Shown here piece after piece: positions 18,321-29,009 of a stretch of DNA of 64,000 nucleotides. Below the pieces are notes generated by a model that worked only from the letters and a program-made list of their open reading frames with translations, did not search any database and was not told where the DNA came from. Each line of letters starts with the position of its first letter. Position 1 is the stretch's first letter. The position numbers and the translations under genes are program-made. Origin of the DNA: Mycolicibacter sp. MU0102 (GTDB lineage Bacteria; Actinomycetota; Actinomycetes; Mycobacteriales; Mycobacteriaceae); assembly GCF_963378105.1 (NCBI RefSeq), contig NZ_OY726398.1:1984001-2048000 (forward strand), written 5' to 3'.

Positions 18321-18379
18321 CGACATATGTCGAACTAGCGATCCTGGGGTCAGCATGCCCACTATTTCGATATATGTCA
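18321..18379. promoter_or_regulatory. Divergent ars promoter with two ArsR-type operators
   Basis: CGACATATGTCG (18321-18332) is a perfect 12-bp palindrome. CGATATATGTCA (18368-18379) is an imperfect second copy, centred 47 bp away. They lie before cadI and arsR respectively, so the regulator could repress both directions. Confidence 0.7.
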
Positions 18380-18402
18380 ATGAAGTGTGTCAGTATGGAG
18401 GC

Positions 18403-18762
18403 ATGCCCAAAGCGTTGCCGGTGATCGACACGACCGCGCCGGTGTGTTGCGCCCCGGTTGCCGCAGGGCCCATGACTGACCCCGATGCATTGCAGATCGC
18501 GTTGCGGCTCAAGGCGTTAGCGGATCCGGTGCGGGTCAAGATCGTGTCGTATCTGTTCAGCTCGGCTGCCGGAGAGGAGAAGTCCGGCGACCTGGCCACG
18601 GCTCTGGGCTTGAGCGAATCCACGGTCAGTCACCACCTGACACAGCTGCGCAAGGCCGGCTTTGTGGTCTCCGACCGGCGGGGGATGAACATGTTCCACC
18701 GGGTGCGTCCGGAGGCTTTGCAGGCATTGTGCGCGGCCCTGGACCCCAACTGCTGTACCTAA
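18403..18762 (+). CDS. arsR: ArsR/SmtB-family arsenic-responsive repressor
   Basis: A 119-residue winged-helix regulator with the recognition helix SESTVSHHLTQLRKAGF. With the start at 18403, Cys15-Cys16 (PVCCAP) fall exactly where the arsenite-binding pair sits in Corynebacterium glutamicum ArsR. The third ligand of that protein (Cys55) has no equivalent here. Instead there are Cys110 and a terminal Cys117-Cys118 pair. A GTG at 18385 is an alternative start. GGAGG is only one base before the ATG, so initiation may rely on another site. It is divergent from cadI across two operator-like palindromes. Confidence 0.88.
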   Translation: MPKALPVIDTTAPVCCAPVAAGPMTDPDALQIALRLKALADPVRVKIVSYLFSSAAGEEKSGDLATALGLSESTVSHHLTQLRKAGFVVSDRRGMNMFHRVRPEALQALCAALDPNCCT

Positions 18763-18766
18763 CCGG

Positions 18767-20383
18767 TCAGCGGGTGGACTTGATCACCTGGGCGAAGGTG
18801 AACTGCCAGCGTTCAACGACGTGGAAGCGCAGCGCGTGCAGCATCTGGCCGTCGGGGGTGCGCGCAAACCGGGTGCCCATCGGCAACATCACCGCCCGCT
18901 GATGGGCCGGCAGGCTGCGGTCGTGATCGGTGATGGTCCAGATGGTGGGGCAGCGGTCGAACTGATCTTTCAGCGCCGTCACCGACAGGTGCCCGTCCCA
19001 CAGCCGCCCCAGGGTTTGGCGGTGCGGCCCCAGGCCGGGGTCGGTCAGCTTCGCGAACGCCTCGGGACGCGCGGCGGTCAGCGCCCGGATCGGGCCGGGT
19101 AGCCACCGGGTGGTGTTGTCGATCAGCAGGCAGTCCCCGGGCTGGGCGTGCGCGACGATCACGTCGGCGACCGCGCTGTAGTCCCAGCCTTTTTCTTTGG
19201 TGTAGCGATCACGTTGATTGACAACGTAATTGGGCACCGCAGCGATCGTCAGTAGGGCGACGACGCCGATGACGGTGCGGCGCGAAGTGGCGATTGTGGT
19301 GACCGCGATCGCCAGCGCGATCGCCATCGCCGGAGCCGTGCTGATCAAATACCGCGGGTAATAAACTGGTTTCACCAGCACCGAATAGGCCAGCGCGGCC
19401 ACGGTCGGGATCAGCATCCAGGCCAGGCACAGCGCCGCCAGCCGTCGCGTCTCGGCGTCGGGGGACCGGCGGGCGCCGTTCCGGACGGCGACGACGGCGC
19501 CGGCGAGCAGCAGCCACGCCAGGATCGCGAACGGCGCACTGTTGTCGAAGTACTGCTGCTGGACGATCTCGATGACGGTGTGCGGGTTCAGCGAATGAAT
19601 CCAGGCGACCTGCCGGATCTGCCCCTGGCCGAACCAGAGGAACGGGGCCAGCGCGGCCAACCCGATACCGGCCGCCGCAGCCCATCTCCGCCTCGCGGAA
19701 TCGTCGGCGCCCACCTGTCGCAGCGCCACCGCGTGTACCGCCACCATCAGCACGGTGAAGGTGTTCAGCAGCGTCGCCGCCACGACCGCCACGCCGTAGC
19801 CCACCCACAGCCGCATGGTGTTGCGCCGGGCCGCGGTCACCCACAGCACGGTGAGCCAGACCGCGGCCATCGCCGAGAACGCATACGGGCGCGCCTCGAC
19901 GCCCGCCCACGTCATCCGCGGCAATATTGCGTAAAGCGCACCGGCGCACACCGATACCTGCCGGCCGGTGAACCCGCGGGACAGCACCACCACGCCGGCG
20001 GCCCCTAGTCCGACCGCCAGACTGCTCGGCACCCGCGCCCAGAATTCGGTCGCGGGAAAGACCGCGAACCAGCCATGCATGACCAGGTAGTACAGCCCGT
20101 GTACCGCGTCGATGTGAGTGAGCAATCGCCACAGTTCCGGAAGTGAGCGGTGCGTCGCCGCCGAGATAGTCGCTGCTTCGTCGAACCACAGCGACGGCCG
20201 GCTCGCGCCGATGACGCTGATCACCGTTGCCGCGACGGCGATTACGGCCGCATCCGGCGAGCGTGGTTGGCGCAGTGGCGGACCCGCCTCAGTATGCACC
20301 GGGGCCGGGCTCAATACCTGGCTCAACGGCGTGCGCTGTCGGTAGCGGTGACGGTGATGACATTCCACGTTACCGTTGGACAC
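18767..20383 (-). CDS. capA: GT-C mannosyltransferase, CapA-like (Rv1635c homologue)
   Basis: A 538-residue membrane glycosyltransferase of the polyprenyl-phosphate-mannose-dependent GT-C type. The acidic LWFDEAATI motif in the first periplasmic loop (about residue 66) is the catalytic signature. About ten to twelve membrane helices follow, then a soluble C-terminal domain of about 140 residues. Rv1635c (CapA) adds the first mannose cap to lipoarabinomannan in M. tuberculosis. Position between the MFS exporter and the universal stress protein is conserved. The GTG start at 20383 has no clear ribosome site, and a downstream GTG before about residue 35 is possible. Confidence 0.85.
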   Translation of the reverse strand: MSNGNVECHHRHRYRQRTPLSQVLSPAPVHTEAGPPLRQPRSPDAAVIAVAATVISVIGASRPSLWFDEAATISAATHRSLPELWRLLTHIDAVHGLYYLVMHGWFAVFPATEFWARVPSSLAVGLGAAGVVVLSRGFTGRQVSVCAGALYAILPRMTWAGVEARPYAFSAMAAVWLTVLWVTAARRNTMRLWVGYGVAVVAATLLNTFTVLMVAVHAVALRQVGADDSARRRWAAAAGIGLAALAPFLWFGQGQIRQVAWIHSLNPHTVIEIVQQQYFDNSAPFAILAWLLLAGAVVAVRNGARRSPDAETRRLAALCLAWMLIPTVAALAYSVLVKPVYYPRYLISTAPAMAIALAIAVTTIATSRRTVIGVVALLTIAAVPNYVVNQRDRYTKEKGWDYSAVADVIVAHAQPGDCLLIDNTTRWLPGPIRALTAARPEAFAKLTDPGLGPHRQTLGRLWDGHLSVTALKDQFDRCPTIWTITDHDRSLPAHQRAVMLPMGTRFARTPDGQMLHALRFHVVERWQFTFAQVIKSTR

Positions 20384-20561
20384 GGCATGTCAGCTACGTC
20401 ACGGGGCTTGCCAAATGGGGCTTTCTGGCCGGTCAGGCGGCTGGGCGCGCCGCGCCGCAAACGACATGTGACGCCAATCGCCCCCATCGGGGCCGTCGAC
20501 GCGTTAATGTCGCCATGGCTTAATTTGCGAACACGCGACCAATGCACCGGGAGGGTTACCA

Positions 20562-21008
20562 ATGAGCGGCTACAAGACCGTAGTGGTCGGTACGGACGGC
20601 TCGGACTCGTCGCTGCGCGCCGTCGACCGCGCGGCTCACCTGGCATCCGGTGAGGGCGCCAAGGTCATCATCGCGACCGCCTACCTGCCGCACGCCGACG
20701 ACCCCCGCGCCGCCGACGCCCTCAAGGACGAGGGCTACAAGGCTTCGGGCAACGCCCCGATCTACGCCATCCTCAAGGAGGCCAAGGAGCGGGCGATCAA
20801 CGCCGGGGCCTACGAGGTCGAGGAGAAGGCCATCGTCGGCGCTCCGGTCGACGCGCTGGTGGAGCTGGCGGAGTCGGTCAAGGCCGACCTGCTGGTGGTC
20901 GGCAACGTCGGCCTGAGCACTATCGCCGGGCGGCTGCTCGGGTCGGTGCCGGCCAACGTGTCGCGGCGCTCCAAGATCGACGTGCTGATCGTTCACACCA
21001 CCGGCTAG
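20562..21008 (+). CDS. Universal stress protein (Rv1636 / TB15.3-like)
   Basis: A 148-residue single-domain UspA fold. VGTDGSDSS opens the nucleotide pocket, and GNVGLSTIAGRLLGSVPANVSRRS carries the G-x2-G-x9-G-[ST] nucleotide-binding motif. The M. tuberculosis orthologue binds cAMP with high affinity and may buffer it. An adenylate cyclase of the Rv1647 type lies 15 kb away. The start has a strong GGGAGG. About 180 bases upstream separate it from the divergent mannosyltransferase; they hold no clear operator that I can identify. Confidence 0.95.
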   Translation: MSGYKTVVVGTDGSDSSLRAVDRAAHLASGEGAKVIIATAYLPHADDPRAADALKDEGYKASGNAPIYAILKEAKERAINAGAYEVEEKAIVGAPVDALVELAESVKADLLVVGNVGLSTIAGRLLGSVPANVSRRSKIDVLIVHTTG

Positions 21009-21021
21009 CCGGCGGGGCGAT

Positions 21022-21708
21022 TCACCAACCCCGTTCGCGCCACTCCGCCACGTGCGGGCGCTCGACCCCCAAAACGGTGTCATCGCCGTGCCCGGGGTAG
21101 ACGACGGTGTCGTCGCCGAATCGGTCGAACACCTTGCGGCTCACGGCACCCAGCAGGCGCTCGAAATCCCCGGGCTGCCAAGTCTTTCCGACACCGCCGG
21201 GAAACAGGCAGTCGCCGGTGAACAGCTGCGTCACGCCGCCGGTGGCCGCGCCGTCGAGGGCCAGCGCCACCGATCCCTCGGTGTGGCCCTGCAGGTGGAT
21301 CACATCGAAGCTCAGATCGCCGACCGTCACAATGTCGCCGTCGGCCAGGATGCGCTCCGGGGTGACCGGCAGCGGCTCGGCGTCCAGGGCGTGCGCGGCC
21401 GTCGGCGCTCCGGTGGCCTCGGCCAGCGCGGCCAGCGCCTGCCAGTGGTCGAAGTGCTGGTGGCTGGTGACGATCAGCGCCACGTCCGGGGCATGCTCGC
21501 GCACCAGCGCCACCAGGTTCTCGGCGTCGTTGGCCGCGTCGATCAGCAGCGTCTTGCCGGTGTTGGTGCAGGTCACCAGGTAGGCGTTGTTGTCCATCGG
21601 GCCCACCGACGCCTTGATGATGGTGGCCCCGGGCAGGGTGCGCCGCGCCGCGGTTCCGGGTTCGACGTGTCCGGTGTAGTTGTCGTCCACCGCGATCTGG
21701 GAGGTCAT
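21022..21708 (-). CDS. Metallo-beta-lactamase-fold hydrolase (Rv1637c-like)
   Basis: A 228-residue glyoxalase II-like hydrolase. Metal ligands are in TSHQHFDHW (HxHxDH), LQGHTEGSVAL, LFTGDCLFPGG and VYPGHGDD. Substrate is not known; a thioester such as an S-acyl-thiol adduct is typical for the fold. The ATG at 21708 is used, and a GTG three codons upstream is the alternative. It is convergent with the universal stress gene and divergent from uvrA across 57 bases. Confidence 0.9.
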   Translation of the reverse strand: MTSQIAVDDNYTGHVEPGTAARRTLPGATIIKASVGPMDNNAYLVTCTNTGKTLLIDAANDAENLVALVREHAPDVALIVTSHQHFDHWQALAALAEATGAPTAAHALDAEPLPVTPERILADGDIVTVGDLSFDVIHLQGHTEGSVALALDGAATGGVTQLFTGDCLFPGGVGKTWQPGDFERLLGAVSRKVFDRFGDDTVVYPGHGDDTVLGVERPHVAEWRERGW

Positions 21709-21736
21709 GACCGTCACGGTACTGGCCCTGAGCTGG

Positions 21737-21759
21737 TTGTCGGTAGCGCCACCTAGCAT
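21737..21759 (+). promoter_or_regulatory. RecA-independent (PafBC/RecA-NDp-type) promoter of uvrA
   Basis: TTGTCGGTA (21737-21745), exactly eight bases, then TAGCAT (21754-21759) matches TTGTCRGTG-N8-TANNNT at all but one position. Transcription should begin at about 21766, the GTG of uvrA, so the message is probably leaderless. Confidence 0.82.
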
Positions 21760-21765
21760 GGACCC

Positions 21766-24672
<2,907 letters not shown>

Positions 24673-24687
24673 CGCGCATCTGCTTGG

Positions 24688-25320
24688 CTAAGCCGGCTCG
24701 GCGCCGAGGCTGAGTCGCAGGTGCCGCACGACAGCGTCGGCGACAGCCTCGACCGGCTCGGCCTTGCCTGCCGAGACCCAGTCGGTGAGCCAAATCTGCA
24801 AGGCCGAGATGACCAGTGCCGCAGCGATTCGCGGAGGCAGGTGGGTGATCTGACCGGCGTCCGCCGCGATCTCGGCTGCCCGGGTGATCATGTCCATACC
24901 CGTTCGCCACGCTGCCCGCTGACCGCCTCGGCCCAACTCGGCTGAGGCCGATGCCCAGCTCAGGCCCTCATTGATATGCAGCTGCAGAAAGTGCGGATGT
25001 GCCGCGAAAAACTCAACCTCGGCACGCGCTCCGGCCAGGATCGCCTCGAGCGGGGAGTCGATTTCGTCTGTGCGGACGCGCACGGCGGCAACGAACTCCT
25101 GCATGCGCGCGGCGTTGAGGGCGTCCCAGATCTCGTCCTTGCCGGCGAAGTACTTGTAGATCGTCGCCAGTGACACCCCGGCGGTCTTGGCGATGTCGCT
25201 CACCCGTGCGTCGGCGAAGCCGGTGCGACTGAACTCGTACTCGGCTGCGGCCACGATCTGCTGTTGGTACATGGCCCTGCGTGCGTCGGCCATGTCGGCG
25301 ATCGTTGGCTCAGTGTCCAC
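24688..25320 (-). CDS. TetR-family transcriptional regulator
   Basis: A 210-residue protein. The N-terminal DNA-binding domain (about 16-65) has VAAAEYEFSRTGFADARVSDIAKTAGVSLATIYKYFAGKDEIW. The C-terminal part includes AHPHFLQLHINEGLSW, a common TetR_C pattern. The GTG at 25320 is used, and MADARRAMY nine codons in is an alternative start. A large palindrome lies in the gap to the divergent membrane-protein gene, so it probably represses that gene and itself. Ligand unknown. Confidence 0.9.
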   Translation of the reverse strand: MDTEPTIADMADARRAMYQQQIVAAAEYEFSRTGFADARVSDIAKTAGVSLATIYKYFAGKDEIWDALNAARMQEFVAAVRVRTDEIDSPLEAILAGARAEVEFFAAHPHFLQLHINEGLSWASASAELGRGGQRAAWRTGMDMITRAAEIAADAGQITHLPPRIAAALVISALQIWLTDWVSAGKAEPVEAVADAVVRHLRLSLGAEPA

Positions 25321-25338
25321 GAGGTGCTACGGTGCCAC

Positions 25339-25375
25339 AGTAATCATGATTCTGCTTCACAGAATCGTGATTACT
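25339..25375. promoter_or_regulatory. Double-palindromic operator between tetR and the EBP-like gene
   Basis: AGTAATCATGATTCTG (25339-25354) and CAGAATCGTGATTACT (25360-25375) form a 16-bp inverted repeat with one mismatch around a 5-base loop. Each arm itself contains a 10-bp (near-)palindrome, AATCATGATT and AATCGTGATT, with centres 21 bp apart. This suits two regulator dimers on one DNA face. Confidence 0.75.
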
Positions 25376-25409
25376 CCGGATGTCCGATCGGGACGAGAGA
25401 GGTGCGCCG

Positions 25410-26165
25410 ATGGCGACCGCCGAGCTGAGCCGGGAAACCCCGCCGCCGATTTCGGCGACACTGCCGCGCTCGCGCGGACTGCGCATCGTATGGATCGTGG
25501 CGTTCGGCTCGCTGGTCCTGGCGTTTCCGACATACAGCTACTTGGCATTTCACAGCGGCGTCGACCGTTCCTTCATCGCCGACGCCATGGTCGTGCAGGC
25601 GACCGCCGCCTACTTCCTGGGCATCTTTGCGGCGTTCCTGCCGGTACCCTCGCTTCGGACGTGGACCCGATTCCAACGCCTCCAGGCGGTGGTTCTGCCG
25701 TTCGTGATCTGTTCCTACGTAACGCATTTGACCTGGGAGCTCGGCTGGCTGATTCTGCACAAGGCCATCGCCGGGGCCCGCGATGCGGCGTGGGCGTACC
25801 CCTGGTGGAACTACATCGACGGCGGCGACCTGCGCTACCTACACGCCGAACCCAATTTCTTGATGATCGAGGTGCTGTCGGTGATCAACGCCTGCGTGGG
25901 CGTCACCGGACTCGTCCTGCTGTTCCGGTCCAAGTTCGCCGACTACCGGGGAACGCTGCTGGTGATGTCGACAGCCGTCACGCACACCGTCCTGACCTGG
26001 TATTACTACGGCACCGAAATTATCGCCGGCTTCCCGTCGATCAACACCGACAGCTTCATGGATCTGGGCGTCAAGTTCGTTCTGCTGAACGGCCCGTGGT
26101 TGATCGCGCCCTGGCTGGTACTGGCCTGGGGGTATGCGATGCTCAAGAAGCAGTTCGCCGCGTAG
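25410..26165 (+). CDS. Polytopic membrane protein, possibly EBP/EXPERA-like
   Basis: A 251-residue protein with about six hydrophobic segments. Charged or aromatic motifs inside the membrane region (THLTWELGWLI, WWNYIDGGDLRY, HTVLTWYYYGTE) resemble the emopamil-binding-protein/EXPERA family, whose eukaryotic members are sterol isomerases. The assignment is tentative. The ATG at 25410 has GAGAGG at a proper distance. An in-frame ATG at 25380 lies against the operator and is less likely. Divergent from a tetR gene through a double palindrome, it is probably that regulator's target. A role in steroid or lipid handling is only a guess. Confidence 0.65.
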   Translation: MATAELSRETPPPISATLPRSRGLRIVWIVAFGSLVLAFPTYSYLAFHSGVDRSFIADAMVVQATAAYFLGIFAAFLPVPSLRTWTRFQRLQAVVLPFVICSYVTHLTWELGWLILHKAIAGARDAAWAYPWWNYIDGGDLRYLHAEPNFLMIEVLSVINACVGVTGLVLLFRSKFADYRGTLLVMSTAVTHTVLTWYYYGTEIIAGFPSINTDSFMDLGVKFVLLNGPWLIAPWLVLAWGYAMLKKQFAA

Positions 26166-26177
26166 GCAAGCACGCCC

Positions 26178-27353
26178 TCAACGCGCTGCCGCCTTCACCA
26201 GCGGCGACGGGAACCGCGGCGGCACCCGCACGCCGTCCAGCCATGCGGTGAGCTCCTGCGCCCGCTGGTTCAGCGCGGCACGGGCCTGGGCGCCCGGGTC
26301 TTCGAGCAGCTGCAGCTGCACTTCGGCGGCCGCGTCCTGATACCAGCCGCCGACGATCCGGCCGTTCCACCACACGGTGGGCCCGGCGTTGCCGTTGTTG
26401 TCGAAGAGCTGGCCGCGGTGCTCGCCGAGGTACCAGTCGCGCTGATACCAGCCCATCGTGGTGACGTCGAGGCCCGGCAGCAGCGCACCCCACGGCTCGG
26501 GCTCGGGTTCGGGCTCCAGGTCGTCGGCCAACGCATACCCGGCCGTGCCGTGCAGGTCCACGTCGACGGCGCCGATCTCACTCAACGCCTTACGGACCAC
26601 CGTCTTGGTGGTACCGAACCACCACTTGATGTCCTCGGCGGTGGCCGGGCCGAACGCCCGCAGCCAGGTTCGGACCAACTGGGTCTGCGCCGGCTCGGCG
26701 GTCATCGGGGCGCCGAGTTCACCGAGCCAGCTCGTCGCGGTCGTCCATTGCGGGCGCGACGCAGTCCAGCCGCCATCGTTGGGGCCCCGCACGATGTGGC
26801 CCTGCGCGCCCAGCACGGTCAGTGCGCGCGGCGCCAGATGGGTCTGGCCGCCGTAGGTCTTGCCGGGCGCGGGATCGTAGGTGCCGGCCAGCTCTGGCAG
26901 GGCCGCGCGCAGCGCGATGCTGCTGGCCGGTCCGTTCTCATCGAGGTGCCGCAACACCGCGGCCGCAGCCTGGGTCAGCCACGTGTCGCCGTCATCGGCC
27001 ACGCCCGCTTTGGCCACATCGGCGATCAGCTTGCGCCGTTCGGTGTCGGCCACCCGGTCGCTGGCCGCGGCCTGCACGGCGGGTAGGTCGGCGGGGTCGA
27101 ACACCCACAGCGTGCGGCGCATCGCCAGATGCTTGACCAAAGAACGCTTTTCATACAGGGCGTCGTGTAGGTCGCCCACCGCGAACCCTGATCGCCGCGC
27201 CCATAGCGACAGGTACGGGGTGGCGGGATCGGTAGCGTGCAGCCCGACCAGCGTTGCCACGATCCGGTCGATCGGCTCGTCAGCGGTGTCGGGGGCAAGA
27301 AAATGTCTGCGCGCCAAACGTTTTCGCCGTTCGGCGATGGTGAAGGTGCGCAC
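26178..27353 (-). CDS. HTH_42 (AlkZ-like) winged-helix DNA-binding protein
   Basis: A 391-residue protein of the family that includes the DNA glycosylases AlkZ of Streptomyces and YcaQ of E. coli. It has the N-terminal RIVATLVGLHATDPATPYLS region, a central winged-helix part (WLRAFGPATAEDIKWWFG) and the C-terminal LLPGLDVTTMGWYQRDWYLG...GNAGPTVWWNGRIVGGW. Glycosylases of the family carry Gln-x-Gln or Gln-x-Asp where this protein reads His-Ala-Thr, so base-excision activity is uncertain. It may bind modified DNA or have a different chemistry. The small gene at 27357 is three bases upstream on the same strand, so they are probably co-transcribed. Confidence 0.83.
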   Translation of the reverse strand: MRTFTIAERRKRLARRHFLAPDTADEPIDRIVATLVGLHATDPATPYLSLWARRSGFAVGDLHDALYEKRSLVKHLAMRRTLWVFDPADLPAVQAAASDRVADTERRKLIADVAKAGVADDGDTWLTQAAAAVLRHLDENGPASSIALRAALPELAGTYDPAPGKTYGGQTHLAPRALTVLGAQGHIVRGPNDGGWTASRPQWTTATSWLGELGAPMTAEPAQTQLVRTWLRAFGPATAEDIKWWFGTTKTVVRKALSEIGAVDVDLHGTAGYALADDLEPEPEPEPWGALLPGLDVTTMGWYQRDWYLGEHRGQLFDNNGNAGPTVWWNGRIVGGWYQDAAAEVQLQLLEDPGAQARAALNQRAQELTAWLDGVRVPPRFPSPLVKAAAR

Positions 27354-27356
27354 CGG

Positions 27357-27596
27357 TCAGTGCTCACCCTCGTGCATCGACTTGCGGATCTGCTCCAGCC
27401 GGTCGGCGGCAGCGCGCTGGCGGTCCTCGAACTGCTTCTCGACGGTGCGGCCCTCGGGTGTCTCCGAATCCAGCTCCTGGGCGCCGATCGAGGTCTCATA
27501 GCGGCGCTCGATCTTCTCGCGCACCGAGTCGAACGTCGGCACGCCCGTGGCGTCGTATCCGCCGTCGGCCTGCTGGTCGCTCGGATCGTCACCCAT
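27357..27596 (-). CDS. Small acidic, helical hypothetical protein
   Basis: A 79-residue, charge-rich protein without membrane segments. The second half (VREKIERRYETSIGAQ, then RTVEKQFEDRQRAAADRLEQIRKSMHEG) is strongly helical and could form a coiled coil. I do not recognise a named family. A GTG three codons upstream (27605) is an alternative start. It lies between the membrane esterase and the HTH_42 gene on the same strand with gaps of 10 and 3 bases, which suggests an operon. Confidence 0.75.
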   Translation of the reverse strand: MGDDPSDQQADGGYDATGVPTFDSVREKIERRYETSIGAQELDSETPEGRTVEKQFEDRQRAAADRLEQIRKSMHEGEH

Positions 27597-27606
27597 GGTG
27601 GCCACG

Positions 27607-28950
27607 TTACCGCCCCGGGGTTCGATGAGCCGGCGTGTCGGGCGGGTGCCGGCCGGCCGCGTCGGACGAGGTGTCCGGGAACGGAACCGGCGCCACCCCC
27701 GGGGTGCTCAGCCGGGCGGCCAACCACGGCAGTGCGTGGGTGAACACCCTTCCGGCGAACGGCCAGTCGTGTTGGCCCGGTTCGGAGATCACGGCGCAGT
27801 CGATGCCGTTGGCCTGGCCCAGCGTGCACAGCGACTTCGCGGCGGCGAGCTGGCCACCGGCATCGGCCTTGGTGGCGCTGCCGTCGACCGCGAACCACCC
27901 CGACACCCCGGAATACCGGCCATGCTTGGCGATCACCGTCGACGGGTCGAACGCCGCCCAGGCGTCGACGCTGCCGCCGAACAGCCGGCTGATGGTCTGC
28001 GAGCGGGTTCCCGCGTTGGGGCTCAGATCGCCCGCGATGTCGACAAAGGCGCTGAACTTGTCGGGGTGCATCGCGGTCAGGTCGACCGCGCAGGTGCCGC
28101 CCATGGACCAGCCGACCACACCCCACTGCGATGGTTTGGGGCTGACCCCGAAGTGTGAGATCACGTACGGCACCACGTCTTCGGTCAGATGGTCGGCGGC
28201 GTTGCCGCGCGGGCCGTTGACGCATTCGGTGTCGTTGTTGAAGGAACCACCCGAGTCGACGAACACCAGCACCGGTGCATTGCCGTGGTGGGCGGCCGCG
28301 AAGTCGTCGACGGCCTTGATGGCGCCCCCGGAGCGCAGCCAGTCGGCAGGCGTGTTGAACTCGCCGCCGATCATCATCACGGCCGGCAGCGGCAGCGGCG
28401 GATTCTGGGCGAACCACGCCGGAGGCAGGTACACCAGTTCGCCGCGATGTTTGAAATGCGAAGCGTCGGCGGGGATCGTCACCTGCAGCACGTGGCCGCG
28501 CTCGGGCACGGTGCCCGAGCCGGCTATCGCATCCACCGCGGCTATGTCGCTCTGGTCGGGCAGCGGCCCCGACGTCAGGTTGCCCCAGGCGCTCTGCACG
28601 GTCGGGAAGTAACCGACCCAGGCATTGAGGGTCAAACCCGCACTGATCAGACACAGTGGCACCGCCAGAATGGCGATGCCGCGTCGCCACCAGGCCGCAC
28701 CGCGCCAGCCCAAGACCAGTAGCGCCGCGGCGGCGCCGGTCAGCGCGATCCACAGCCACAGGGTTATCGGCGGCGGCTGACCGGACAGGCCGTCGTCGGT
28801 GGCGAACCAGTACGCGCATCCCGCCGCGGCGAGCCCCAGGGCACCGATCAACGGCAGCCGCCACAGCCAGCGGCGCGACCGCCAGCCCACGGCCAGAACC
28901 AGCGCCAACACCGCCGCCGCCTGCACCGTGACCGGGATCCAGCCATGCAT
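27607..28950 (-). CDS. Membrane-anchored esterase of the alpha/beta-hydrolase fold (Rv1639c-like)
   Basis: A 447-residue protein. Four N-terminal hydrophobic helices (to about residue 125) are followed by an extracellular esterase domain like that of the antigen 85/esterase D group. The nucleophile elbow is GWSMGG. LPAVMMIGGEFN and FVDSGGSF lie before it, and a His is in PGQHDWPFAGRVF, completing a Ser-Asp/Glu-His triad. It directly follows lysX on the same strand with a gap of about 60 bases, as in M. tuberculosis, hinting at a joint cell-envelope role. The ATG at 28950 (MHGWIPV) starts just before the first helix. A GTG at 28983 is an alternative. Confidence 0.87.
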   Translation of the reverse strand: MHGWIPVTVQAAAVLALVLAVGWRSRRWLWRLPLIGALGLAAAGCAYWFATDDGLSGQPPPITLWLWIALTGAAAALLVLGWRGAAWWRRGIAILAVPLCLISAGLTLNAWVGYFPTVQSAWGNLTSGPLPDQSDIAAVDAIAGSGTVPERGHVLQVTIPADASHFKHRGELVYLPPAWFAQNPPLPLPAVMMIGGEFNTPADWLRSGGAIKAVDDFAAAHHGNAPVLVFVDSGGSFNNDTECVNGPRGNAADHLTEDVVPYVISHFGVSPKPSQWGVVGWSMGGTCAVDLTAMHPDKFSAFVDIAGDLSPNAGTRSQTISRLFGGSVDAWAAFDPSTVIAKHGRYSGVSGWFAVDGSATKADAGGQLAAAKSLCTLGQANGIDCAVISEPGQHDWPFAGRVFTHALPWLAARLSTPGVAPVPFPDTSSDAAGRHPPDTPAHRTPGR

Positions 28951-29009
28951 CAGCGAGGTGTGTTCGCCACTCGCCAGAATCACCCCTCCATGATGGACCG
29001 GAATGCGGC

